Shown in pieces: positions 61,801 through 63,900 of a stretch of 64,000 nt of DNA. Each line of letters starts with the position of its first letter. Position 1 is the stretch's first letter. The stretch is from assembly GCA_903813345.2 (NCBI GenBank), contig CAIIXF020000001.1:21595915-21659914 (forward strand), read 5' to 3'. Made by a program: the position numbers and the translations under genes. Origin of the DNA: Owenia fusiformis. Lineage: Eukaryota; Annelida; Polychaeta; Sabellida; Oweniidae. The notes below the pieces were generated by a model. That model ran no database searches. It had not been told where the DNA came from and saw only the letters and a list, made by a program, of their open reading frames with translations.

Positions 61801-63900
61801 ATGATCTAATCCTAGAAATGCTTATAAAAAACAACTGTGATGTCAATGTGTTAGATGTTGAATCTAACTCTGCTCTGCACCTTGCTGCCATTGATGGTGC
61901 CTATGATACTACCAATCTATTGATTAAACATGGATGTAAAGTTGACCAGCCTAATCATTACGGAGATACCCCATTTTTGTTGGCAGCTAGAGGCGGGCAT
62001 ATTCAGGTGGTAAAGCGTCTGCTCCGTGCAGGATGTGACATTAACAGACGTGGAAGGTATACCTTGAATGCCTTACATTGGGCGTGTGACAAAGGAGCCA
62101 CAGAGGTAGCTAGCCTACTCCTTAGTAACATGATTTCCCCGAACTGTGAAACCAAGGATGAAATCTATAGTGGAGACATAGCCATGGAACGTGGAATGAC
62201 ACCTACAATGTTAGCCTGTCAAAAAGGACACCATAAAATCTTAAAGCTTTTGATTGAAGTTAATGCTAATATACACACCTGTCAGAATGGACACTTTTCT
62301 GCATTACATTTTGCTTGTAAACATGGTCATACGGAATGTGTGCGTATACTCCTAAACAAGGGAGTCATACCTGAACCCCTTGGAGCAAGATATGATTCAA
62401 ACCCTGGGATTATAATATATGAACCAACACCTTTGTTTATTGCTGTAAAGTATAACCATCCTGAGGTGCTGGGGTTGATCCTCCAAACAGGGGTCAATCC
62501 TGATATCTACTGCTATCACGACAGAACAGGCAAAGCCATGAGTGCATTATATCTAGCCTCCTCACAGGGTCGTGTGAATGCAATCCTGAAGCTCGTAAAA
62601 GCAGGTGCTGATATCACAGTTCTCTTAAAAGACTCCTCGATATCAAGTAGTTTGTTACAGGATGCGGAATTCACTTCGTGGCTAGAAGAATGGAGGCACA
62701 GTCCTATGTCATTGAAGTTTCAGAGTAGAGTTCAAATTCGAAGAACTCTGGGGTATTTTCCCAACAATAAAATTGAAATGTTTCCACTTCCAGACTCTAT
62801 GAAGAAGTATCTACAATTGGCGGAACTCACAGAAGATTAGATAATGTTTGTGTTTATAGAACTGAAGATTCAGAAAGACTATATGCAAATAAATATTGGT
62901 GCATGGTTAAGTTTCTTTCTGTATATTTTACAAACATGAGACAAAAAATTAATTTAAAGAATGTATGGATAAAAAAGTCTTGGGGGTCAGAAAAAAGAAT
63001 ACCTTATTTCTAAATGTGAACAGTAAATGCGGAAGATATTCTATATGTTGAGATATACTATTTATTAGCTTGGACACTTAACATAACATGAATCGATGCT
63101 ACAAACCCCATTTCTAAATTGTTGATTCAATACATCAATATTGAACCTAATTTTGACATTAATAAAAATCTTGTTTTCTTAATATGATGAATCCCTAATG
63201 TACATTTACATGCAATGCATATCATAAAATGTGTCTCATTCCTTGAAACAGCTACTTACCAATTTCAACCCTCAACCTGATTAGTATTTTCTACATAATG
63301 ACTGCTAACTGTCATACAAAAACACCTGAGATGATATATTACCATTGGTACATTGCTAAGTTGAAATGGCAGCTAAGTGGTGATATGTCATCATTACGAT
63401 AATTTTGAAGTAAAATATTTCCGATTCATTATCTATCTGTAGAGTTGCTGAATGGAATTCAGTGTAAATCAGAATAAAGTGATGGAACCTGTTGTTTGCA
63501 CTTTACCATAGACAAGAGACAAAGTTACTTCATATGTCGAAGTTCCAAATGCAGAAAATCATGCCTAAGCTTGACCCCTTCACCATGTTAAAAATCTGTA
63601 ATGCACTCTACATCTCTGACACTTGAAGCAATCTCATCATGTTAAAAAGATCATGACATACACATGTACTGTTCATGCTTTTCAGTGTGATAATAGTATA
63701 TTACTATTGGAAATTATTGCCAAAAAGAAAACCCGGAATCTCGGAAATCCAAGACAATTTAATACGAGCTCTGATGCATCAATATCAATACAAGTCTAAG
63801 GGGACATACCTTTGTGGTTCCTTTCATCAGACATATTGTTTACTAAGCTTGTAACCATGGCAACTTGTCTCTCTAAAAGCTGTTGATGTGCTTGGGATGT
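10712..63900 (-). CDS. OSBPL1A: Oxysterol-binding protein-related protein 1-like gene (3' 15 exons; N-terminus beyond right edge)
   Basis: Lipid-transfer protein that exchanges sterol or phospholipid at endosome-ER contacts. Fifteen exons, listed separately, join with matching phases into 678 codons plus stop. In order: coiled coil (about 1-105), acidic tract with FFAT core EFYDCDE (115-121) for binding VAP on the ER, a Ser/Thr/Asn/Asp-rich linker (to about 236), then the full sterol-binding (ORD) domain from [18 protein letters not shown] through [33 protein letters not shown], the signature EQVSHHPP (349-356), [22 protein letters not shown], to EWTPRWFE and the C-terminus NLPDIF. From memory of human sequences these blocks fit ORP1/ORP2 best, and LATEHHELE plus FFAT plus the LPDI end favour ORP1. 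Long ORP1 has ankyrin and PH domains N-terminal to this; those exons would lie right of 64000. Internal introns 0.2-25.6 kb. Confidence 0.93.
11130..11220 (-). CDS. OSBPL1A: ORP exon 14 (basic C-terminal helix)
   Basis: Acceptor TATTTTGTAG, donor CCAAG/GTAATG. Codes for [20 protein letters not shown] then KRLKEEWTP, the long charged helix after the ORD barrel. Confidence 0.95.
11513..11636 (-). CDS. OSBPL1A: ORP exon 13 (ORD C-terminal)
   Basis: Acceptor GCTTTCAG, donor ATATAG/GTCAGC. Codes for [20 protein letters not shown] then [20 protein letters not shown]; the TDSRLRPD block is near invariant. Confidence 0.96.
11943..12110 (-). CDS. OSBPL1A: ORP exon 12 (variable loop and LLWxxxPRP)
   Basis: Acceptor GTATTTACAG, donor GAGAAA/GTGAGT; 56 codons, phase 0 at both ends. 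Acidic loop [15 protein letters not shown], then [18 protein letters not shown]. As a symmetric exon it could be skipped in frame, but that would remove a conserved ORD strand. Confidence 0.92.
12558..12717 (-). CDS. OSBPL1A: ORP exon 11 (ORD)
   Basis: Acceptor ACTTTCAG, donor AGTAAT/GTAAGT. Codes for [20 protein letters not shown] and a variable basic stretch to PRSNPSNSN. The ALYGKW block is conserved; the rest is the loop that varies among ORPs. Confidence 0.93.
12911..13029 (-). CDS. OSBPL1A: ORP exon 10 (ORD)
   Basis: Acceptor TATTTCAG, donor AAAGA/GTAAGC. Codes for [38 protein letters not shown]. Confidence 0.94.
13253..13507. mobile_element. TACAGTRAAACCTGT MITE, copy 1
   Basis: Begins GCAGTGAAACCTGTA and ends ACAGGTTTTACTGTA, inverted copies next to TA. 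The inside is built from repeated GTGGAACACCTC-type blocks and a doubled segment with CCCAAGACCAACTGA. Non-coding, in the intron between ORP exons 9 and 10. Confidence 0.8.
13531..13644. repeat. Fold-back element, 30 bp arms
   Basis: The arm TATGTCACTATCGTGGCA with ATGCCC inside it returns inverted after about 50 bases, with two or so mismatches. RNA or single-strand DNA would form a strong hairpin. Confidence 0.75.
13730..13870. promoter_or_regulatory. Intronic cluster: two CCAAT boxes around a CRE (tentative)
   Basis: ATTGGTTATGACGTCAG is followed by GACCAATCAG, so an inverted and a direct CCAAT box flank the full CRE palindrome TGACGTCA at about 13787-13794. The local GC content rises (GCGGGCGCGGGC). 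It could be an intronic promoter or part of a repeat. Confidence 0.3.
14033..14111 (-). CDS. OSBPL1A: ORP exon 9 (ORD)
   Basis: Acceptor TTATTTCAG, donor GAACAT/GTATGT. Codes for [20 protein letters not shown] then KLWIEH, conserved in ORPs. Confidence 0.95.
14507..14732. mobile_element. MITE copy A of an inverted pair
   Basis: A ~225 bp non-coding repeat with loosely inverted ends (CTGTCACATTAGCC and GGCTGCATGGGTTC-side AGTGTGACAG). The same sequence, reversed, lies at 17588-17806; shared blocks include TTAATTAATCAAT, GATATCATGCTGTAAA, CCCAC...TGTATCCATG and CACACGGTGGCGAA. It lies within ORP intron 8 and ends about 24 bases from exon 8. Confidence 0.75.
14756..14932 (-). CDS. OSBPL1A: ORP exon 8 (ORD signature EQVSHHPP)
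   Basis: Acceptor TTATTATAG, donor TTAAA/GTAAGT. Codes for [31 protein letters not shown] and [19 protein letters not shown] is the family fingerprint; its His pair contacts phosphoinositide headgroups in studied members. A MITE ends about 24 bases beyond the donor. Confidence 0.97.
14933..15315 (-). other. ORP intron 7, no element seen
   Basis: AT-rich with short TATATA and ATAG runs at 14985-15010; nothing else recognised. Confidence 0.5.
15316..15413 (-). CDS. OSBPL1A: ORP exon 7 ([15 protein letters not shown])
   Basis: Acceptor TTATTTCCAG, donor ACCAG/GTACAG. Codes for [20 protein letters not shown] then [12 protein letters not shown]; the ORD lid and pocket region. Flanked, with exon 8, by an inverted repeat pair in the neighbouring introns. 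Confidence 0.95.
15414..17587 (-). other. ORP intron 6, right of exon 7
   Basis: No gene recognised. It holds a G-run at about 15919-15927 and a CAAA/CAGA microsatellite at about 16410-16455. Confidence 0.5.
17588..17806. mobile_element. MITE copy B, inverted relative to copy A
   Basis: Matches 14507-14732 in reverse complement over most of its length (GGTGGGCAAAA, TTTACAGCATGATATC, ATTAATCAATTAATT, CCACACGGTGGCGAA), with substitutions and small indels. It lies in the intron on the other side of exons 7 and 8. Confidence 0.75.
18028..18162 (-). CDS. OSBPL1A: ORP exon 6 (ORD core)
   Basis: Acceptor ATTTTCAG, donor CTGGAG/GTCAGT; exactly 45 codons. Codes for [35 protein letters not shown] and DDPVQRLE, the first strongly conserved ORD block. 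Both ends in phase 0. Confidence 0.95.
18170..18355. repeat. Degenerate ~40 bp tandem repeat
   Basis: About five units of the form ACACATATTTTARTGGACAT with ACACTGTATACAGTA between. It begins only a few bases beyond the acceptor of ORP exon 6, so it lies in the branch-point region. Confidence 0.7.
18538..18735. mobile_element. TACAGTRAAACCTGT MITE, copy 2
   Basis: Left end TACAGTGAACCATGTA, right end ACTGGTTTTACTGTA; interior with TCTCAATGTGAACAC and GGCTGGTCCCAGAGGTGTTC blocks. Confidence 0.75.
19045..19165. repeat. Dispersed repeat family D3, copy 1
   Basis: Shares AACAAGACACA...GATAAATAT and CAAAACCTA...TTGGCACTAGT with 54975-55095, and part with 20855-20930. Non-coding. Confidence 0.5.
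20855..20930. repeat. Dispersed repeat family D3, partial copy
   Basis: CCCAAAACGTAAGTAGAT, TTGGCATAGTCTGCTCTTAC and GTTGAACAG match the right part of the copy at 54975-55095. Confidence 0.45.
22212..22392. mobile_element. TACAGTRAAACCTGT MITE, copy 3
   Basis: Left end TACAGTGGAACCTGTA, right end ACAGGTTTTACTGTA. The inside has CTAGAAGTGGAACA and CCAAGACCAACTGA, closest to copy 1. Confidence 0.8.
22764..22796. promoter_or_regulatory. DR1 nuclear-receptor-like site and forkhead-like site (tentative)
   Basis: CGGTCAAAGGTCA at 22764-22776 is a one-base-spaced direct repeat of the AGGTCA half-site (one mismatch), the form bound by HNF4/RXR-type receptors. TGTTTAC follows at 22790-22796. The surrounding ~150 bases are richer in GC and CpG than the flanks. 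A possible intronic enhancer; sequence only. Confidence 0.3.
23040..23218 (-). mobile_element. tRNA-derived SINE, copy 1
   Basis: On the minus strand a pol III A box (TGGCTTGAGCGTTAGAGC, 23156-23173) is followed by a B box (GGTTCAATTCCC, 23118-23129) in tRNA-like order and spacing, within 23104-23181. The arms do not pair well enough for a working tRNA. The upstream stretch CTTGATAGCAAGTTGCTATT is shared with the copy near 35750, which marks it as a repeat family. Confidence 0.65.
23455..23990. repeat. ~45 bp tandem array
   Basis: About eight to nine units around GGGCCATATATGGGCATTCT followed by AGAGAGTCTAT and GCTGAGTGCAAT, degrading to the right. Unit length is close to 45, a multiple of three, so a spurious minus-strand frame with repeated [15 protein letters not shown] stays open. 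In ORP intron 5. Confidence 0.9.
24430..25135. repeat. ~20-22 bp degenerate tandem array
   Basis: Dozens of units of the type TAGACCTTGATATGCTCTAT with variants ATGGACCTTAATATACTC. Strongly degenerate, so older than the neighbouring arrays. Confidence 0.85.
25711..25885. mobile_element. TACAGTRAAACCTGT MITE, copy 4
   Basis: Left end TGTAAAACCTGTCTTAGTGA, interior CTCTAGTGAACACC repeats; the right end is worn (AGGTGTTCACTAAGGTTTGT). Confidence 0.65.
25915..26496. repeat. Array of 36 and 67 bp units made from ORP exon 5 tail and its splice donor
   Basis: On the minus strand each unit reads ...CAATGCATTGGCAG(G/T)GTAAGTAAACAATTACTCAAA. ACTTAC (GTAAGT on the minus strand) begins at 25937, 25973, 26009, 26044, 26080, 26147, 26214, 26281, 26348, 26384, 26420, 26455 and 26491: 13 copies spaced 36, 36, 35, 36, 67, 67, 67, 67, 36, 36, 35, 36. 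The last is the donor of exon 5. The 67 bp units also contain the exon segment for [10 protein letters not shown]. The identical spacing at both ends shows a ~411 bp block duplication. Confidence 0.95.
26497..26572 (-). CDS. OSBPL1A: ORP exon 5 (start of sterol-binding domain)
   Basis: Acceptor TCATTTCAG, donor GGCAGG/GTAAGT at 26491-26496. Codes for [20 protein letters not shown] then QCIGR, matching the human ORP1/ORP2 block ahead of ELSKITMP. The 3' half of this exon and its donor are amplified in the tandem array immediately downstream (25.9-26.5 kb). Confidence 0.92.
26573..28064 (-). other. ORP intron 4, left part
   Basis: No gene recognised. It contains GTCACCAC-type repeat remains near 26865-26900, and a C-run with a GGGCC-rich patch at 27370-27475. 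Confidence 0.45.
28065..28240. repeat. 14 bp tandem array
   Basis: Units AATCAACCGCAGTA and AATCAACCACAATA alternate, about eleven copies. Confidence 0.85.
29119..29377. mobile_element. MITE, ~259 bp, ends ATATGAGCC
   Basis: Inverted ends of about 40 bases with few mismatches: ATATGAGCCAGGCCACAGG then GGTCTTATCACA at the left, and the inverse at 29337-29377. Non-coding inside. Confidence 0.75.
29405..29601. mobile_element. TACAGTRAAACCTGT MITE, copy 5
   Basis: Left end TACAGTGAAACCTGTATA; interior GATTTGAACATCTCTCAATG and AATCTGAACACTTGG; right end AGACAGATTTCACTTTA. Confidence 0.75.
29602..32355 (-). other. ORP intron 4, right part
   Basis: AT-rich. No gene seen; a few degenerate inverted GGTTATAAAGA motifs lie near 32165-32270. 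Confidence 0.45.
32356..32668 (-). CDS. OSBPL1A: ORP exon 4 (flexible linker)
   Basis: Acceptor CTTTTCTAG, donor TTGCAG/GTAGGT. A Ser/Thr/Asn/Asp-rich linker (for example [17 protein letters not shown]) with [11 protein letters not shown] near its end, then RRIKTWNCR leading into the ORD. Low complexity, probably disordered; little family conservation expected. Confidence 0.85.
32669..34186 (-). other. ORP intron 3
   Basis: AT-rich, no coding or repeat structure recognised. Confidence 0.45.
34187..34382 (-). CDS. OSBPL1A: ORP exon 3 (coil and FFAT motif)
   Basis: Acceptor CTTCCAG before TTACGA. Codes for [29 protein letters not shown], then the acidic FFAT block [13 protein letters not shown], which in this family binds VAP proteins on the ER. 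Two GT donors lie close together: CAG/GTACCA at 34193 and CCAG/GTACGG at 34186. Only the second leaves the one-base phase that the next exon needs, so I used it; the first would break the frame. Confidence 0.88.
34560..34895 (+). mobile_element. LINE 3' tail fragment with zinc-knuckle-like end
   Basis: Plus-strand codons read [20 protein letters not shown] then TKNDEDR, a C-x2-C...H-x4-C pattern typical of the C-terminus of CR1/Jockey-like LINE proteins. It is followed by a stop, a ~170 bp UTR-like stretch and AATAAAAGTTATAATAAAA. A 5'-truncated relic inserted opposite to the ORP gene. Confidence 0.65.
35601..36017. mobile_element. Fold-back element, ~415 bp, ~90 bp arms, containing a SINE piece
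   Basis: Left arm 35601-35697 (CTCCTACCTCATACCCACCT, GACATGATACAGTC) and right arm 35925-36017 are inverted copies with several mismatches and one small indel. The spacer holds the SINE-like segment at 35747-35885. Confidence 0.75.
35747..35885 (+). mobile_element. tRNA-derived SINE, copy 2 (internally deleted)
   Basis: CTTGATAGCAAGTTGCTACT matches the start of the SINE near 23.2 kb. A B-box-like GGGTTCGATTTCC follows, then a tail with CTTGCGGTCGTTAAAGTC. The A box is missing. Confidence 0.5.
36640..36722. repeat. A-rich low-complexity stretch (GAAAAAAA)n
   Basis: Imperfect runs of A broken by TTG, TTCG and ATTTG. Confidence 0.8.
36806..36871 (-). CDS. OSBPL1A: Candidate alternative first exon of a short ORP form
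   Basis: From an ATG at 36871 the minus strand is open for 22 codons ([22 protein letters not shown]) to a strong donor GAG/GTAAGT at 36805. The exon ends in phase 0, and ORP exon 3 begins in phase 0, so joining gives ...[19 protein letters not shown] in frame. Mammalian ORP1 has a short form without ankyrin and PH domains started from an internal promoter, so such an exon is plausible. An in-frame ATG also lies further upstream (about 36892). CpG and an AAAATGGCG-type motif are locally enriched at 36880-37200. No transcript evidence. Confidence 0.35.
36880..37260 (-). promoter_or_regulatory. Candidate internal promoter of the short ORP form
   Basis: This stretch lies 5' of the candidate exon at 36806-36871. 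It has more CpG than the surrounding intron (GACGTTAACGAC, TTCGAACATCGCC, CACGGCGGCC) and AAAAATGGCGATG on the minus strand. Inference only. Confidence 0.25.
38114..38220 (-). CDS. OSBPL1A: ORP exon 2 (coiled coil)
   Basis: Acceptor TTATGTGTTGCAG, donor GAAGAG/GTTAGT. Codes for [18 protein letters not shown] then [17 protein letters not shown], which aligns with the human ORP1 stretch ending in CLNLFTKQE. Phase 2 in, 0 out. Confidence 0.85.
38353..38458. repeat. Dispersed repeat D2 (GTCACCACC...GGTGGTGAC), copy 1
   Basis: AAAATGTCACAACCTGCCAT at the left and CACTTGTGGTGGTGACAAAA at the right form loose inverted ends around a non-coding ~105 bp body. Related copies lie at 43400-43500, 54551-54689 and 58741-58880; a divergent one is near 41855-41975. 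Confidence 0.6.
38459..41266 (-). other. ORP intron 1 (25.6 kb), left part
   Basis: AT-rich; no gene recognised apart from the short MITE at 39658-39710. Weak LINE-like ANKTK codons near 39975 are too short to call. Confidence 0.45.
39658..39710. mobile_element. TACAGTRAAACCTGT MITE, copy 6 (mini)
   Basis: Only 53 bp: TACAGTAAAACCTATGGAT to GATAAGTTTTACTATA with one GTGTTCAC block between. Confidence 0.6.
41267..41453. mobile_element. TACAGTRAAACCTGT MITE, copy 7
   Basis: Left end TATAGTAAAACCTGTCTGAG, interior CTCTAGTGAACACCTGTC repeats, right end ACAGGTTTTAATGTA. Confidence 0.75.
41982..42198. mobile_element. Mariner-type MITE, 217 bp
   Basis: CAGGGTGTCCCCAAAGTATG at the left and the inverse of CAGGATGTCTTGAAATTATG at the right, each flanked by TA. 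Ends of the CAGGGTGTCC kind are typical of mariner. Confidence 0.75.
42199..43399 (-). other. ORP intron 1, no element seen
   Basis: AT-rich sequence without recognised gene or array. Confidence 0.4.
43400..43500. repeat. Dispersed repeat D2, copy 2 (truncated)
   Basis: AACAAGGCATTAACACACAA, AATGTCACTACCTGCCATTT, GTTACAGAC match the left part of the other D2 copies; the right end is replaced by the following MITE. Confidence 0.55.
43485..43632. mobile_element. TACAGTRAAACCTGT MITE, copy 8 (left end worn)
   Basis: Interior GGGTGGAACACTTCAGAGTC and CAAAGTGGAACACTTTAGAG, right end GGTGTTCTAATACAGGCTTT. Confidence 0.6.
43845..44095. repeat. 18 bp tandem array
   Basis: About thirteen units of CCCATGATATTATAATTT with variants (TACCTAGGATGTTATAAT). 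Confidence 0.9.
44938..45103. mobile_element. TACAGTRAAACCTGT MITE, copy 9
   Basis: TACAGTAAAACCTGTGTATC at the left and AAGACATGTTTTACTATA at the right; interior ATCTGAACACCTCTC and TTTTGGCTGGTCCAAG. Confidence 0.75.
45809..46142. mobile_element. TACAGTRAAACCTGT MITE, copy 10, expanded into a 22 bp array
   Basis: Starts with the family end TACAGTAAAATCTGTTAATA; the interior has then expanded into about twelve near-identical 22 bp units (CACCTCTCCAATATGAACAC is most of one) from about 45885 to 46135. Because 22 is not a multiple of three, all three minus-strand frames stay open with the same peptide motif; these are not genes. Confidence 0.85.
46603..46713. mobile_element. TACAGTRAAACCTGT MITE, copy 11 (right end lost)
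   Basis: TACAGTGAAACCTGAAAGTT then CTGAACACCTCTCAAATCTG and TCTCAATGAAAG; no right end. Confidence 0.6.
46769..47347. mobile_element. Non-autonomous DNA element, ~580 bp, ends CTGTCCCCTCAGTTTTATGC
   Basis: The 20-base end CTGTCCCCTCAGTTTTATGC at 46769 returns inverted at 47328-47347. The inside is non-coding; it includes a GC-richer patch (GCGAAGCTCAGCGATGGGG) near 47020-47075. Confidence 0.8.
47880..49045. repeat. ~130 bp tandem array with GGCGGCCATTTT/AAAATGGCCGCC palindromes
   Basis: Six clear units, each with ATGAACAAAATCGCTCCACT, ACTTTTCGAGTTATAGTAAA, then AAAATGGCGGCCATTTTTCA and AAAATGGCCGCC, plus weaker flanking units at both ends. The core AAAATGGCGGCCATTTT is a near-perfect palindrome and resembles the AAGATGGCGGC site of YY1. 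Non-coding. Confidence 0.92.
49051..50093. repeat. ~1.04 kb tandem unit, copy 1
   Basis: Begins GAACTCCTACCCCCATAGGG, includes a (GACG)n microsatellite at about 49128-49180, an open frame at 49578-49784 and ends GCTTGTGGCGCTACGC. Its left edge is fused to the palindrome array; ATGAACAAAATCGGGCC shows the unit is related to that array. Confidence 0.95.
49578..49784 (+). CDS. 68-codon open frame in the tandem unit (doubtful)
   Basis: Reads [20 protein letters not shown] and on to REVKAAS. A hydrophobic start and a basic patch (ARGRKTKN) are all that can be seen; no family recognised. The same frame occurs at 50621-50827 with Phe to Val near the end. Kept because it is preserved between copies, but the copies are too similar for that to show selection. 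Confidence 0.15.
   Translation: MYTFLLILIERNAMVLSDPCDCYLDVFVFSDLLKIVQARGRKTKNLLRMALGSCILITFSIREVKAAS
50094..51135. repeat. ~1.04 kb tandem unit, copy 2
   Basis: Almost identical to copy 1 (the 68-codon frame differs by one residue), with changes mainly in the GACG run and the C-run near 50995. The high identity means a recent duplication or a collapsed/expanded assembly. Confidence 0.95.
51136..51832. repeat. ~1.04 kb tandem unit, copy 3, with ~350 bp internal deletion
   Basis: The junction at about 51597 joins CCAAATCAT to TTCTGGAGAATTTA, removing the segment that holds the open frame. The rest matches copies 1 and 2 closely. Confidence 0.93.
51833..53270 (-). other. ORP intron 1, middle, no gene seen
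   Basis: A segment at 51905-52010 (GATTTACATGAAGCTCTCTT, ATTGGAAAGGGTACAT) resembles one at 58125-58220, so a worn dispersed repeat is likely. Otherwise nothing. Confidence 0.4.
53275..53450. repeat. ~35 bp tandem array
   Basis: About five units of CTCACTGATTGGTTGAATGT followed by CAAACTGTAGAG. Each unit carries an ATTGG (CCAAT) motif. Confidence 0.85.
53451..54550 (-). other. ORP intron 1, no gene seen
   Basis: AT-rich; only a G-run near 53810-53825. Confidence 0.4.
54551..54689. repeat. Dispersed repeat D2, copy 3
   Basis: AACAAGGCATTAACATGCAA, CCACCTGCCATTTGTTACAG, CCACAAAAAGGTTGGAGACC, ATGTCACCACTTGTTG; the fullest copy. Confidence 0.6.
54975..55095. repeat. Dispersed repeat D3, copy 2
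   Basis: TTTAACAAGACACACGATGA to AGATCTTGGCACTAGTTTAC and AAGTTGAAC; pairs with 19045-19165. Confidence 0.5.
55650..57740. repeat. ~45 bp satellite, interrupted by a mariner element
   Basis: Units TGTTGTAATCCTCCAGTTAC followed by CTTGGCAAAGCTATTATATA and CAAGTA, at 55650-55758 and 56816-57740. A higher-order repeat of about 365 bp is present: the stretch at about 57045-57235 returns nearly unchanged at about 57410-57600. Confidence 0.9.
55761..56813. mobile_element. Mariner-type element with >300 bp inverted ends and a transposase relic
   Basis: Starts CAGGGTGTTCCATATGTTTC and ends with the exact inverse, each flanked by TA. The arms stay recognisably inverted for over 300 bases (to about 56085 and from about 56470), with a conserved block GGTTGCTATAGTAACC then TAGGGGTAGGGTAGGTGGAG. 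The ~380 bp centre, on the minus strand, codes for [18 protein letters not shown] and [14 protein letters not shown], the helix-turn-helix region of mariner transposases. No catalytic domain remains, so it is non-autonomous. Confidence 0.88.
57741..58740 (-). other. ORP intron 1, no gene seen
   Basis: No gene or array; includes the worn repeat at 58125-58220 related to 51905-52010. Confidence 0.4.
58741..58880. repeat. Dispersed repeat D2, copy 4
   Basis: AAAATGTCACCACCTGCCAT, CTGACCACTGAATGCGGAAC, CCAAAAAGTTGG, TTGTGGTGGTGAT. Confidence 0.6.
59831..60118 (+). CDS. Unidentified coding-like frame (possible exon, or retrocopy)
   Basis: A 95-codon open stretch with protein-like composition, ending in TAA. 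Its C-terminal part reads [38 protein letters not shown], then [21 protein letters not shown] do not recognise the family. The first ATG in frame is internal (about 59949), so the region could be a terminal exon with an acceptor near 59828 (CTCACACAG) or 59869 (GTTGCAAAG). It lies 510 bases upstream of the ASB coding start on the same strand but ends in its own stop. It could equally be a decayed insert. Confidence 0.4.
   Translation: MITSAIKYLICCKGKSLLTRLNIAQDLPASNPPNGKYKLMISTSGRVHTYIARYITPKVPESLDIWMSNRKDKHACGIISEVRKDLPLIAEFLMD
60374..60437. promoter_or_regulatory. CRE inside a small palindrome upstream of the ASB gene (tentative promoter)
   Basis: TGACGTCA at 60397-60404 is bracketed by GCACGGGATAC (60376-60386) and its inverse GTATCCCAGCGTGC (60423-60436). 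An inverted CCAAT box (CGATTGGT) lies at about 60324-60331. This is 190-300 bases before the ASB ATG. Confidence 0.35.
60630..60792 (+). CDS. ASB-type gene, coding exon 1
   Basis: 54 codons plus one base. Leader, then [20 protein letters not shown] and [12 protein letters not shown], the start of the first ankyrin unit. A 5' UTR or non-coding exon further left is possible. Confidence 0.85.
60630..62840 (+). CDS. Ankyrin repeat and SOCS box protein (ASB type), 3 exons, 501 aa, nested in an ORP intron
   Basis: Likely substrate-recognition subunit of a Cullin-5/Elongin B-C ubiquitin ligase. Coding exons 60630-60792, 61201-61287 and 61585-62840 join in phase (donors AAAAG/GTAAAT and TTCTAG/GTAACA; acceptors TGTCTTGTAG and CTCTTCCAG). 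After a 35-residue lead ([15 protein letters not shown]...) come about eleven ankyrin repeats, e.g. [58 protein letters not shown]. The last 46 residues (456-501) are a SOCS box: BC-box [10 protein letters not shown] then IRRTLG, and a Cullin box with FPLP at 483-486. The usual BC-box Cys is Ser here. The start is the first in-frame ATG after an upstream stop (60558-60560). No paralogue number is assigned. It lies wholly within intron 1 of the ORP gene, opposite strand. Confidence 0.92.
61201..61287 (+). CDS. ASB-type gene, coding exon 2
   Basis: Codes for [20 protein letters not shown] then SGQTPLIL, one ankyrin unit. Phase 1 in and out (one base carried over each junction). Confidence 0.9.
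61585..62840 (+). CDS. ASB-type gene, coding exon 3 (most ankyrin repeats and SOCS box)
   Basis: Codes for residues 84-501 with stop TAG at 62838-62840. One repeat is lengthened by an insert ([19 protein letters not shown]) and another by [14 protein letters not shown], as is common in ASB proteins. Confidence 0.95.
62888..62893 (+). terminator. Poly-A signal of the ASB-type gene
   Basis: AATAAA 48 bases after the stop codon. Confidence 0.6.
62894..63809. other. Between the ASB 3' end and ORP exon 1, no gene seen
   Basis: AT-rich intron sequence; nothing recognised. Confidence 0.45.
63810..63900 (-). CDS. OSBPL1A: ORP exon 1 of 15 visible (coiled coil)
   Basis: Acceptor TTTTTCTAG precedes ACATCC; donor AAAG/GTATGT. 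Reads [19 protein letters not shown] and on to DERNHK, phase 0 in and one base out. Weakly conserved coil, so the call rests on splice sites, phase and joining to the next exon. Confidence 0.75.

Noticed and set aside
61598-61891. 97-codon minus-strand frame
   Set aside because: Antisense of the ASB exon 3 ankyrin repeats.
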